This document shows, piece by piece, positions 22,735 to 35,231 of a stretch of 64,000 nt of DNA; positions within the stretch are counted from its first letter, which is position 1; every line of letters starts with the position of its first letter. Both the position numbers and the translations under genes were made by a program. Under the pieces are notes generated by a model. It was not told the DNA's origin. It was given only the letters and a program-made list of their open reading frames with translations, and did not search any database. Source of the DNA: Sympetrum striolatum (Eukaryota; Arthropoda; Insecta; Odonata; Libellulidae). Where the stretch lies: contig OX388348.1 in NCBI GenBank assembly GCA_947579665.1, positions 10,788,001 to 10,852,000 of the forward strand. The letters are read 5' to 3'.

Positions 22735-23775
22735 GAATTTTTTTTACTCTATGTAGCCCTAATTTTCGTCATTTTATCGAGATATCATCGAAAAAATTAA
22801 CGAAATCGGAAAATTTCACACACATTTATTTTCTTTTCCTTTACGTTTCCTTATATTTCGTTATTTTATGGAGATATGATCGAAAAAAGCAACGAAATCG
22901 GAAAAATTTTAGCGAAGTTTCAATTTTCTTACACTATTTAGCCTAGCTTTTCGATATCTTATCAAAATAAAATCGAAAAAAAAATTTCAATTTTTCTCTC
23001 CACATTGTCATAATATTTGTCATTTTGCCGAAAAAAGCAACGAAAACGGATAATTAACCCAAAATTCTTTTTTTTCCACTATTTTAACTTAATTTCGTCA
23101 ATTTATCGAGATATTATCGAAAAAAGCAACGAAATAGGTTAATGTCACCGAAATCTCAACTTCTATCCTCTATGCCGCCTTAAATTTCGTCACGTTATCC
23201 AGATATGATCGATAAAAGCAACGAAAACGGATAATTTCACCGAAAATTCAATTTTTTCCTCATTATTGCATTAATTTTCGTCCTTTTTAACGAGATATGA
23301 TCATAAAAAGGAACGAAAACGGATAATTTCACCAAAATTTCAATTTTTTTCCTCTTTTTTCCTTAATTTTCGTAATTTTATTGAGATATGATCGAAGAAA
23401 GCTATATTAATATATAATTTTAGAGAAATTTCCATTTTTTAAATCTATTTTACCTTAATTTTCGTCCTTTTTAACGAGATATTATAGAAAAACAACAAAA
23501 AAGGATAAACTTAGTGAAATTCCAATTTTTTTACTCTATTTAGCCCTAATTATCGTCATATTATCAAAATATCATCGAAAAAAGCAACGAAATCAGATAA
23601 TTTCACCGACATTTACTTTTCTTTTCATTTTATTTCCTTATATTTCGTTATTTTATCGTGATATGATCGAAAAAAGCAACGAAATCGGAAAAAAATTAGC
23701 GAAGTTTCAATTTTCTTCCACTATTTTGCCTAGCTTTTCGATATATTATCATAATAAAATCGAAAAAAAAATTTC
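22735..23775. repeat. Domain C5, full ~92-bp array
   Basis: 1,041 bp. Private variants shared only with C6 are CACGTTATCC near 23191, TCGATAAAAGC near 23210, TATCGTGATATG near 23655 and ATATATTATC near 23741. Confidence 0.95.
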
Positions 23776-26700
23776 TTAGCTGTTTCTGAAGAAATTTTAG
23801 CTATTTTCAGGATTTTTTTAATGTTTTTTTATGAATTTTTAAGAGGTTTTGACTATTATTCAGCAGTTTATGACGATATTTAAGTATTTTTGACGAATTT
23901 TTAACTTTTCTAGAGGAATTTTGTGTTGTTTTTTTACGATTTTAAGCTGTTTTGTCTATATTTTAACTGTTTTGATGAATGTTTAGCTGTTTTTTTAGGT
24001 ATTCTTAACTGTTTTTTACGAATTTTCCTGTTTTTAACGATGTTTAATATTTTGTACGATTTTTTAGCTTTTTCTGAATATTTGTGTTTGCTATTTTGAG
24101 GATGTTTTAGCTGTTTTTTTACGAATTCTTTACTTTTTTTGACGAATTTTTAGCTTTTTTTGAAGATGGTTATTATATTTTTTCAATTTATTTAGCTATT
24201 TTTGAACATTTTTTAGCTGTTTTTCAAGATTTAAGATTTTATACGATTTTGTGGTTAATATGACGAAATTTTTATTTTTTTTAATAAATTTTAAGCTTTT
24301 TTTGACAATTCTTAGCTTTTTTGACAATTTTATAGCTGTTTTTGACGAAATTTAAGATAGTTTTGACGATGTTTTAACTGTTATTTACGAATTTTTAAGA
24401 TTTTTTGACTATTATTCAGCAGTTTTTGACGAATTCTTAACTATTTTGAGGAATATTTTGCAGTTTTTTACGATTTTAAGCTGTTTATTTACGAATTCTT
24501 AGCGGTTTTTGACGAATTTTTAGATGTTTTACGATTTTTAATATTTTTTTATAATTTTATTCAGTTGTTTTCACGATTTTAAGCTGTTTTGACGATTGTT
24601 TAGCTGTTTCTGAAGACATCATAGCTGTTTTGACGATGGTTTAGCTGTTTTTTACGAACTCTTAACTGTTTTTGACAAATTTTTAGCTGTTTCTGACGAT
24701 TTTAATTATTTTATTCAATTTATTTAGCTGTTTTTCAAGATTTTAGAATTTTTTGACGATTTTATGGCGGATTAGACGATATTTTTAGCTGTTTTTGAAA
24801 AATTTCTAGCTTTTGTTGACTATTTTTAGCTGTTTTGAAGATTTTATAGTAGTGTTTGACGAAATTTTTACCATATTTGACGACGTTTTTACTGTTTTTT
24901 ACAATTTTTATTTAATTTAGTTTTTGACGATATTCAGCAGTTTTTGACGATATTTAAGTATTCTTGATGAATTTTTAATTTTCTTGACGAATTTTTTGCT
25001 GTTTTTTTACGTTTTTTATCTGTTTTGTCGAAATATTAATTGTTTTGATGATGGTTTAGCTGTTTTTGACAATGTTTTAGTTGTTTTTTTACTAATTCTT
25101 AACTGTTTTTCACGAATTTTCCTGTTTTTGACTATTTTTTATATTATATACGATTTTATTCAGCTGTTTTGACTAATTTAAGCAGTTTTCACGATTTTTT
25201 AGCTGTTTCTGAAGATTTCTTAGCTTTTTGACGATGTTTTAGCTGTTTCTTACAAATTCCCTTACTGTTTTTGACGAATTTTTAGTTGTTTCGTACGATT
25301 TTAATTTTTCTTTAATTTATTTAGCTATTTTTGAAAACATTTAAAAAGTGTTGGAAGATTTAAAATTTTTTTACGATTTTGTGGCAGATTTTTCGATAAT
25401 TTTTAGCTGTTTTTGATAAAATGTTAGTTTTTTTTAATATTTAGCTGTTTTACGTTTTTGTAGCTGTTTTTGACGAAATTTAGCTATTTTAGACGATACT
25501 TTAACTGTTTTTTAGGAAATTTTAACAGTTTTTGACAATTATTTAGCTGTTTTTGACTATATATTTGTATTTTTACGAATTTTTAACTATTTTTGAAGAT
25601 TTTACAATTTTTTCCATATCTTGTAGCTGATTTGATGATATTTTCTAGGTGTTTTTGTTAAGTTTTTATATGTTTTTTACAATTTTTAGGTTTTTTGACG
25701 ATTTTAGAATTTTTTTACGATAATGTGGCTATTTGACGATATATTTTTATCAGTTTTTGATAAATTGTTAGCTGTTTCTGATGAAATTTTAGCTAATTTT
25801 TACGATGTTTTTACTGTTTTATACGAATATTTACACAGTTTTTGACAATTATTTAGCAGTTTTTGACGATATTTAAGTATTTTTGACGAATTTTTAACTT
25901 TTTTTAAAGATTATAGTATTTTTTTACGATTTTGTAGTTGATTTGACCATATTTTCTAGCTAGTTTTGATAAGTCTTTCGAATTCTTGAAAGGTTTTTAG
26001 CTGTTTTTGACGATTTTAGAAGTTTTTAACGATTTTGTTGTTGTTTGACAATAATTTTTAGCTGTTTTTGAGAAATTGTTTGCTGTTTATTACGAAATTT
26101 TAACTAATGTTGACGATGTTTTAACTGTTATTACGAATTTTTAAGAGTTTTTGACTCTTATTCAGCAGTTTTTGACAATATTTAAGTAGTTTGGACGAAT
26201 TCTTTAATTTTTTGAGGAATATTTAGCAGTTTCTTTTTTTAATTTAAGCTTTTTAGACGAATTTTTAACTGTTTTTACGAATATATAGCTGTTATTGACG
26301 TTGTTTTTGCTGTTTCATTACGAATTCTTAACTGTTTCTGAAGATTTCCTATCTTTTTGACGATGTTTTAGCTGATTTTTACGAATTCTTAACTTTGGTG
26401 ACGAATATTTAGCTGTTTTTGAGGTTTTAATTATTTTTTTTCAATTTATTTAGCTATTTTTGAAATTTTTTTGAAGATTAAAGAAATTTTTACGATTATG
26501 TGGCTAATTATAAGATATATTTAGCTTTTTTTGATAAATTTTAAGCTTTTTTGACAATTTTTTATCTGTTTTGAAGATTTTGTACCTTTTTTGACAAAAT
26601 TTTAGGGATTTTTGACGATATTTTAACAGTTTTTTACGAATTGTAAACAGTTTTTGACAATTATTTAGCAGTTTTTGACGATATTCAAGTTTTTTGGACG

Positions 26701-27167
26701 AATTTTTAACTATTTTTGAAGATATTAGAATTTTTTTACGACTTTGTAGTTGATTTGACGATATTTTTTAGCTGTTTTTGTTAAGTTTTTAGATGTTTTG
26801 AACTATTTTTAGCCTTTTTTGACGATTTTGATTTTTTTTTATAATTTCATTTGCTATTTTCGAAAGAGTTCTAGCTGTTTCTGAAGATTTTAGAATTTTT
26901 TTACGATTTTTTGGTTGTTTTGACCATATTTTCTAGCTGTTTCTGGTAAGTCTTTAGATTTTTTAAAAACTTTTTAGCTGTTTTTGACGATTTCAGAATC
27001 TTTTAACGATTATGTTGCTATTTGACCATAATTTTTAGCTATTTTTGAGAAATTGTTAGCTGTTTATGACGAAATTTTAGCTATTATTGACGATGTTTTA
27101 ACTGTTTTACGAATTTTTAAGATTTTTTGACTATAAATCAGCAGTTTTTGACGACATTTAGGTATTC
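23776..27167. repeat. Domain A5, full-length T-rich block
   Basis: 3,392 bp. It matches A6 base for base wherever I compared them, up to 26644. Marker variants shared with A6 are TTGAAAAATTTCTAGCTTTTG near 24796 and TTTTTACCATATTTGACG near 24865. Confidence 0.95.
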
Positions 27168-27182
27168 TTGACCAGGGGTCAA
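27168..27182. other. A/B boundary palindrome TTGACC-AGG-GGTCAA
   Basis: Perfect copy at the start of B6. Confidence 0.75.
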
Positions 27183-28040
27183 CTTCAGGATGTCAAATTC
27201 GGGAAGTTACTCAGGGACGTCAATTCCAGGAGTTCGACTCCGGATAGACTTACGGTCTTGCGCCCAAGGTCAATGACCCTAAGTCAATGACCCTAGGTCA
27301 ACTCAGTGAGGTCGACTCCGTGACTTTTACTCCAAGAGATTGACTACGGGTTGTCTACATCGGGAGGTCAACTCTTGGATGTCAACTCCAAGAGATTGAG
27401 CCAGGGAGGTGGACTCCGGGAGAACGACTCCGGGAGGTCGACTCCGGGAGGTCGACTCCAGGAGGTCGACTCCGGGAGGTCGACTCCGGGAGGTCGACTC
27501 CGGGAGGTCGACTCCGGGAGGTCGACTCCGGCAGGTCGACTCCGGGAGGTCGACTCCGGGAGGTCGACTCCGGCAGGTCGACTCCGGGAGGTCGACTCCG
27601 GGAGGTCGACTCCGGCAGGTCGACTCCGGGAGGTCGACTACGGGAGGTCGACTCCAAGAGGTTTACTCCGAGAGGTCGACTCCGGGAGTTCGGGTCCGGG
27701 AGGTTGACTCAGGGAGGTCGAATCCGGGAGGTCGACTTCGGGAGGTCGACTCCGGGAGGTCGACTCAAGGAGGTCGACTCCGGGAGGTCGACCCTGGGAG
27801 GTCGATTCAGGGACGTCAACTCCGGGAGGTCGACTCCGGATTGACTTTAGGTCAATGACACGAGGTCAATGAACCTAGGTAAATGACCCGAGGTCAATGA
27901 CCCTAGGTCAATGACCCTAGGTCAATTACACTAGGTCGATGACCCGATGTTGATGACCGGAGTTTGATACCCGAGATCGACTCGGTGAGGCCGTTCCAGG
28001 AGGTCGATTACGGGAGGTCAATTCAGGTCAATTCAAATTC
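27168..28040. repeat. Domain B6, short form, duplicate of B5
   Basis: 873 bp, in phase with B5 at +5,306. GTCGAC array about 27406-27846, brief IR1-type run about 27851-27974, tail at 27975. It lacks the middle cassette and second IR1-type array. Confidence 0.95.
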
Positions 28041-29081
28041 GAATTTTTTTTACTCTATGTAGCCCTAATTTTCGTCATTTTATCGAGATATCATCGAAAA
28101 AATTAACGAAATCGGAAAATTTCACACACATTTATTTTCTTTTCCTTTACGTTTCCTTATATTTCGTTATTTTATGGAGATATGATCGAAAAAAGCAACG
28201 AAATCGGAAAAATTTTAGCGAAGTTTCAATTTTCTTACACTATTTAGCCTAGCTTTTCGATATCTTATCAAAATAAAATCGAAAAAAAAATTTCAATTTT
28301 TCTCTCCACATTGTCATAATATTTGTCATTTTGCCGAAAAAAGCAACGAAAACGGATAATTAACCCAAAATTCTTTTTTTTCCACTATTTTAACTTAATT
28401 TCGTCAATTTATCGAGATATTATCGAAAAAAGCAACGAAATAGGTTAATGTCACCGAAATCTCAACTTCTATCCTCTATGCCGCCTTAAATTTCGTCACG
28501 TTATCCAGATATGATCGATAAAAGCAACGAAAACGGATAATTTCACCGAAAATTCAATTTTTTCCTCATTATTGCATTAATTTTCGTCCTTTTTAACGAG
28601 ATATGATCATAAAAAGGAACGAAAACGGATAATTTCACCAAAATTTCAATTTTTTTCCTCTTTTTTCCTTAATTTTCGTAATTTTATTGAGATATGATCG
28701 AAGAAAGCTATATTAATATATAATTTTAGAGAAATTTCCATTTTTTAAATCTATTTTACCTTAATTTTCGTCCTTTTTAACGAGATATTATAGAAAAACA
28801 ACAAAAAAGGATAAACTTAGTGAAATTCCAATTTTTTTACTCTATTTAGCCCTAATTATCGTCATATTATCAAAATATCATCGAAAAAAGCAACGAAATC
28901 AGATAATTTCACCGACATTTACTTTTCTTTTCATTTTATTTCCTTATATTTCGTTATTTTATCGTGATATGATCGAAAAAAGCAACGAAATCGGAAAAAA
29001 ATTAGCGAAGTTTCAATTTTCTTCCACTATTTTGCCTAGCTTTTCGATATATTATCATAATAAAATCGAAAAAAAAATTTC
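28041..29081. repeat. Domain C6, full ~92-bp array, duplicate of C5
   Basis: 1,041 bp carrying all the private C5 variants at +5,306. Confidence 0.95.
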
Positions 29082-32000
29082 TTAGCTGTTTCTGAAGAAA
29101 TTTTAGCTATTTTCAGGATTTTTTTAATGTTTTTTTATGAATTTTTAAGAGGTTTTGACTATTATTCAGCAGTTTATGACGATATTTAAGTATTTTTGAC
29201 GAATTTTTAACTTTTCTAGAGGAATTTTGTGTTGTTTTTTTACGATTTTAAGCTGTTTTGTCTATATTTTAACTGTTTTGATGAATGTTTAGCTGTTTTT
29301 TTAGGTATTCTTAACTGTTTTTTACGAATTTTCCTGTTTTTAACGATGTTTAATATTTTGTACGATTTTTTAGCTTTTTCTGAATATTTGTGTTTGCTAT
29401 TTTGAGGATGTTTTAGCTGTTTTTTTACGAATTCTTTACTTTTTTTGACGAATTTTTAGCTTTTTTTGAAGATGGTTATTATATTTTTTCAATTTATTTA
29501 GCTATTTTTGAACATTTTTTAGCTGTTTTTCAAGATTTAAGATTTTATACGATTTTGTGGTTAATATGACGAAATTTTTATTTTTTTTAATAAATTTTAA
29601 GCTTTTTTTGACAATTCTTAGCTTTTTTGACAATTTTATAGCTGTTTTTGACGAAATTTAAGATAGTTTTGACGATGTTTTAACTGTTATTTACGAATTT
29701 TTAAGATTTTTTGACTATTATTCAGCAGTTTTTGACGAATTCTTAACTATTTTGAGGAATATTTTGCAGTTTTTTACGATTTTAAGCTGTTTATTTACGA
29801 ATTCTTAGCGGTTTTTGACGAATTTTTAGATGTTTTACGATTTTTAATATTTTTTTATAATTTTATTCAGTTGTTTTCACGATTTTAAGCTGTTTTGACG
29901 ATTGTTTAGCTGTTTCTGAAGACATCATAGCTGTTTTGACGATGGTTTAGCTGTTTTTTACGAACTCTTAACTGTTTTTGACAAATTTTTAGCTGTTTCT
30001 GACGATTTTAATTATTTTATTCAATTTATTTAGCTGTTTTTCAAGATTTTAGAATTTTTTGACGATTTTATGGCGGATTAGACGATATTTTTAGCTGTTT
30101 TTGAAAAATTTCTAGCTTTTGTTGACTATTTTTAGCTGTTTTGAAGATTTTATAGTAGTGTTTGACGAAATTTTTACCATATTTGACGACGTTTTTACTG
30201 TTTTTTACAATTTTTATTTAATTTAGTTTTTGACGATATTCAGCAGTTTTTGACGATATTTAAGTATTCTTGATGAATTTTTAATTTTCTTGACGAATTT
30301 TTTGCTGTTTTTTTACGTTTTTTATCTGTTTTGTCGAAATATTAATTGTTTTGATGATGGTTTAGCTGTTTTTGACAATGTTTTAGTTGTTTTTTTACTA
30401 ATTCTTAACTGTTTTTCACGAATTTTCCTGTTTTTGACTATTTTTTATATTATATACGATTTTATTCAGCTGTTTTGACTAATTTAAGCAGTTTTCACGA
30501 TTTTTTAGCTGTTTCTGAAGATTTCTTAGCTTTTTGACGATGTTTTAGCTGTTTCTTACAAATTCCCTTACTGTTTTTGACGAATTTTTAGTTGTTTCGT
30601 ACGATTTTAATTTTTCTTTAATTTATTTAGCTATTTTTGAAAACATTTAAAAAGTGTTGGAAGATTTAAAATTTTTTTACGATTTTGTGGCAGATTTTTC
30701 GATAATTTTTAGCTGTTTTTGATAAAATGTTAGTTTTTTTTAATATTTAGCTGTTTTACGTTTTTGTAGCTGTTTTTGACGAAATTTAGCTATTTTAGAC
30801 GATACTTTAACTGTTTTTTAGGAAATTTTAACAGTTTTTGACAATTATTTAGCTGTTTTTGACTATATATTTGTATTTTTACGAATTTTTAACTATTTTT
30901 GAAGATTTTACAATTTTTTCCATATCTTGTAGCTGATTTGATGATATTTTCTAGGTGTTTTTGTTAAGTTTTTATATGTTTTTTACAATTTTTAGGTTTT
31001 TTGACGATTTTAGAATTTTTTTACGATAATGTGGCTATTTGACGATATATTTTTATCAGTTTTTGATAAATTGTTAGCTGTTTCTGATGAAATTTTAGCT
31101 AATTTTTACGATGTTTTTACTGTTTTATACGAATATTTACACAGTTTTTGACAATTATTTAGCAGTTTTTGACGATATTTAAGTATTTTTGACGAATTTT
31201 TAACTTTTTTTAAAGATTATAGTATTTTTTTACGATTTTGTAGTTGATTTGACCATATTTTCTAGCTAGTTTTGATAAGTCTTTCGAATTCTTGAAAGGT
31301 TTTTAGCTGTTTTTGACGATTTTAGAAGTTTTTAACGATTTTGTTGTTGTTTGACAATAATTTTTAGCTGTTTTTGAGAAATTGTTTGCTGTTTATTACG
31401 AAATTTTAACTAATGTTGACGATGTTTTAACTGTTATTACGAATTTTTAAGAGTTTTTGACTCTTATTCAGCAGTTTTTGACAATATTTAAGTAGTTTGG
31501 ACGAATTCTTTAATTTTTTGAGGAATATTTAGCAGTTTCTTTTTTTAATTTAAGCTTTTTAGACGAATTTTTAACTGTTTTTACGAATATATAGCTGTTA
31601 TTGACGTTGTTTTTGCTGTTTCATTACGAATTCTTAACTGTTTCTGAAGATTTCCTATCTTTTTGACGATGTTTTAGCTGATTTTTACGAATTCTTAACT
31701 TTGGTGACGAATATTTAGCTGTTTTTGAGGTTTTAATTATTTTTTTTCAATTTATTTAGCTATTTTTGAAATTTTTTTGAAGATTAAAGAAATTTTTACG
31801 ATTATGTGGCTAATTATAAGATATATTTAGCTTTTTTTGATAAATTTTAAGCTTTTTTGACAATTTTTTATCTGTTTTGAAGATTTTGTACCTTTTTTGA
31901 CAAAATTTTAGGGATTTTTGACGATATTTTAACAGTTTTTTACGAATTGTTAACAGTTTTTGACAATTATTTAGCAGTTTTTGACGATATTCAAGTTTTT

Positions 32001-32473
32001 TGGACGAATTTTTAACTATTTTTGAAGATATTAGAATTTTTTTACGATTTTGTAGATGATTTGACGATATTTTTTAGCTGTTTTTGTTAAGTTTTTAGAT
32101 GTTTTTAACTATTTTTAGCCTTTTTTGACGATTTTGATATTTTTTTATAATTTCATTTGCTATTTTCGAAAGAGTTCTAGCTGTTTCTGAAGATTTTAGA
32201 ATTTTTTTACGATTCTTTGGTTGTTTTGACCATATTTTCTAGCTGTTTCTGGTAAGTCTTTAGATTTTTTAAAAACTTTTTAGCTGTTTTTGACGATTTC
32301 AGAATCTTTTAACGATTATGTTGCTATTTGACCATAATTTTTAGCTATTTTTGAGAAATTGTTAGCTGTTTATGACGAAATTTTAGCTATTATTGACGAT
32401 TTTTTAACTGTTTTACGAATTTTTAAGATTTTTTGACTATAAATCAGCAGTTTTTGACGACATTTAGGTATTC
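29082..32473. repeat. Domain A6, full-length T-rich block, chimeric
   Basis: 3,392 bp. Up to 31950 it is the A5 sequence. From 31951 it carries TTGTTAACAG and GATTTTGTAGATGATTTGACG like other blocks, so the right end derives from a different A lineage. Later private variants are TTTTTAACTATTTTTAGCC near 32103 and GATTCTTTGG near 32211. Confidence 0.93.
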
Positions 32474-32488
32474 TTGACCAGGGGTCAA
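32474..32488. other. A/B boundary palindrome TTGACC-AGG-GGTCAA
   Basis: Perfect copy at the start of B7. Confidence 0.75.
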
Positions 32489-34141
32489 CTTCAGGATGTC
32501 GAATTCGGGAAGTTACTCAGGGACGTCAATTCCAGGACTTTGACTCCGGATAGACTTACGGTCTTGCGCCCAAGGTCAATGACCCTAAGTCAATGACCCT
32601 AGGTCAACTCTGTGAGGTCGACTCCGTGACTTTTACTCCAAGAGATTGATTACGGGTTGTCTACACCGGGAGGTCAACTCTGGGATGTCAACTCCAAGAG
32701 ATTGAGCCAGGGAGGTGGACTCCGGGAGAACGACTCCGGGAGGTCGACTCCGGGAAGTCGACTCCGGGAGGTCGACTCCGGGAGGTCGACTCTGGGAGGT
32801 CGACTCTGGGAGGTCGACTCCGGGAGGTCGACTCCGGGAGGTCGACTCCGGGAGGTCGACTCCGGGAGGTCGACTCCGGGAGGTCGACTCCGGAAGGTCT
32901 ACTCCGGGAGGTCGACTCCGGGAGGTCGACTGTGGGAGGTCGACTCCTGCAGGTCGACTCCGGGAGGTCGACTCCGGGAGGTCGACTCCGAGAGGTCGAC
33001 TCACGGAGTTCGGGTCCGGGAGGTTGACTCATGGAGGTCGAATCCGGGAGGTCGACTTCGGAAGGTCGACTCCGGGATGTTGACTCCGGGAGGTCAACTC
33101 CGGGAGGTCGACCCTGGGAGGTCGACCCTGGGAGGTCGATTCAGGGACGTCAACTCCGGGAGGTCGACTCCGGATTGACTTTAGGTCAATGACACGAGGT
33201 CAATGACCCTAGGTAAATGACCCTAGGTCAATGACCCTAGGTCAATGACACGAGGTCAATGACCCTAGGTCAATGACACGAGGTCAATGACCCTAGGTCA
33301 ATGACCCTAGGTCAATGACACTAGGTCGATGACCCGAAGTTGATGACAGGAGGTCGATGACCCGAGGTCGTGGACCCGAGGTCGATGACTAGAGGTCGAT
33401 GTCCAGCGGTCGATGACCCTACGTCGTTGACTCGGGGTCAATAACTCGGGGTCGATAACCGGAGATCGATTTGGTGAGGCAATTTCCGGGAGGTCGATTA
33501 CCGGAGGTCAATTTAGTTTGGACAGTTATGAGAAGTTGTCACCGGGAGGTGGACTCCGGGAGGTAGACTCTGGGAGGTAGACTCCGGGATGACGCATCTG
33601 GGAGGACAACTCTCGGATGTCGACTTCGGAAGGTCGACTCCGGGAAGTCGACACCGGGAGGTCGACTCAGGGAGGTTGACTCCGGGTGGTATTCTTTTGG
33701 AGGTCGGTTCCGGTTCGAAAACTCCAACAGTTTGACTCCGGGATGTTGATTCCAGGATGTCGACTTCGGGACCCGACTCCGGGACGTCGATTCCGGGAGG
33801 TCGATTCAAGATTAACTTGCTGTCTATGTTCCGAGTTGAATGACCCTAGATCGATGGCCCGAGATCGATGACCAAAGGTCAATGACCGGAGGTCAATGAC
33901 CCGAGGTCGATGACCTGATGTCGATGACCTGATGTCGATGACCAGTGTTTGATGACCAGAGGTCGATGACCCAAGGTCGATGACCCAAGGTCATTTACCC
34001 TAGGTCAATGGCCCGAGATTGATGACCCGAGGTCAATGACCCATGGTCGATGACCCGAGGTCAATGACCCGTGGTCGATGACCCGAGGTCAATGACCCGT
34101 GGGAGATGACCAGAGGTCAATGACCCGAGGTCGATAACACA

Positions 34142-34154
34142 AGGTCAATGACCT
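34142..34154. other. Perfect IR1 palindrome in B7
   Basis: AGGTCAATGACCT, again followed by the CAGGTCGATTATTCC variant of B3 and B4. Confidence 0.6.
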
Positions 34155-34281
34155 CAGGTCGATTATTCCAGGTCTATGACACGAGGTCGATGACCAGAGG
34201 TCGATGACCGGAGGTTGATACCCGAGATCGACTCGGTGAGGCCGTTCCAGGAGGTCGATTATGAGAGGTCAATTCAAATTC

Positions 34282-35231
34282 AAAATTTTTTTACTCCATG
34301 TAGCCCTAATTTTCGTCATTTTATCGAGATATCATCGAAAAAATTAACGAAATCGGAAAATTTCACACACATTTATTTTCTTTTCCTTTACGTTTCCTTA
34401 TATTTCGTTATTTTATGGAGATATGATCGAAAAAAGCAACGAAATCGGATAAATTTTAGCGAAGTTTCAATTTTCTTACACTATTTAGCCTAGCTTTTCG
34501 ATATCTTATCAAAATAAAATCGAAAAAAAAAATTTCAATTTTTCTCTCCACATTGTCATAATATTTGTCATTTTGCCGAAAAAAGCAACGAAAACGGATA
34601 ATTAACCCAAAATTCTTTTTTTTCCACTATTTTAACTTAATTTCGTCAATTTATCGAGATATTATCGAAAAAAGCAACGAAATAGGTTAATGTCACCGAA
34701 AATTCAATTTTTTCCTCATTATTGCATTAATATTCGTCCTTTTTAACGAGATATGATCATAAAAAGGAACGAAAACGGATAATTTCACCAAAATTTCAGT
34801 TTTTTTCCTCTTTTTTCCTTAATTTTCGTAATTTTATTGAGATATGATCGAAGAAAGCTATATTAATATATAATTTTAGAGAAATTTCCATTTTTTAAAT
34901 CTATTTTACCTTAATTTTCATCCTTTTTAACGAGATATTATAGAAAAACAACAAAAAAGGATAAACTTAGTGAAATTCCAATTTTTTTACTCTATTTAGC
35001 CCTAATTATCGTCATATTATCAAAATATCATCGAAAAAAGCAACGAAATCAGATAATTTCACCGACATTTACTTTTCTTTTCATTTTATTTCCTTATATT
35101 TCGTTATTTTATCGAGATATGATCGAAAAAAGCAACGAAATCGGAAAAAAATTAGCGAAGTTTCAATTTTCATCCACTATTTTGCCTAGCTTTTCGATAT
35201 TTTATCATAATAAAATCGAAAAAAAAATTTC
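34282..35231. repeat. Domain C7, ~92-bp array, one monomer short
   Basis: 950 bp. One monomer is lost, with the join at AATGTCACCGAAA|ATTCAATTTTTTCC (near 34700). The breakpoint within the monomer differs from that in C1, so the two contractions look independent. Confidence 0.95.

Larger units (their letters stand above)
21044..26349. repeat. 5,306-bp tandem duplicate, copy 1
   Basis: First period of a direct repeat at a shift of 5,306 bp. At this shift the first mismatch on the left is 21043 (T) against 26349 (C), and on the right 26645 (A) against 31951 (T). I found no difference between those points, so about 5.6 kb appears identical. Private variants shared by both copies include GTCACGTTATCC with GATCGATAAAAGC, TATCGTGATATG and TTTTCTAGAGGAATT. 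Confidence 0.88.
26350..31655. repeat. 5,306-bp tandem duplicate, copy 2
   Basis: Second period of the 5,306-bp direct repeat. Identity with copy 1 runs on to 31950, slightly more than one period. After that point the sequence (TTGTTAACAG in place of TTGTAAACAG) follows A7-type blocks instead. Confidence 0.88.
32474..34281. repeat. Domain B7, long form
   Basis: 1,808 bp: leader, GTCGAC array (about 32712-33175), IR1-type array (about 33178-33460), full middle cassette (about 33468-33815), second IR1-type array (about 33825-34225) and tail at 34226. It is the closest relative of B3. Private changes are GCTGTCTATGTTCCGAGTTG near 33819 and GTGGGAGATGACC near 34100. Confidence 0.95.
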
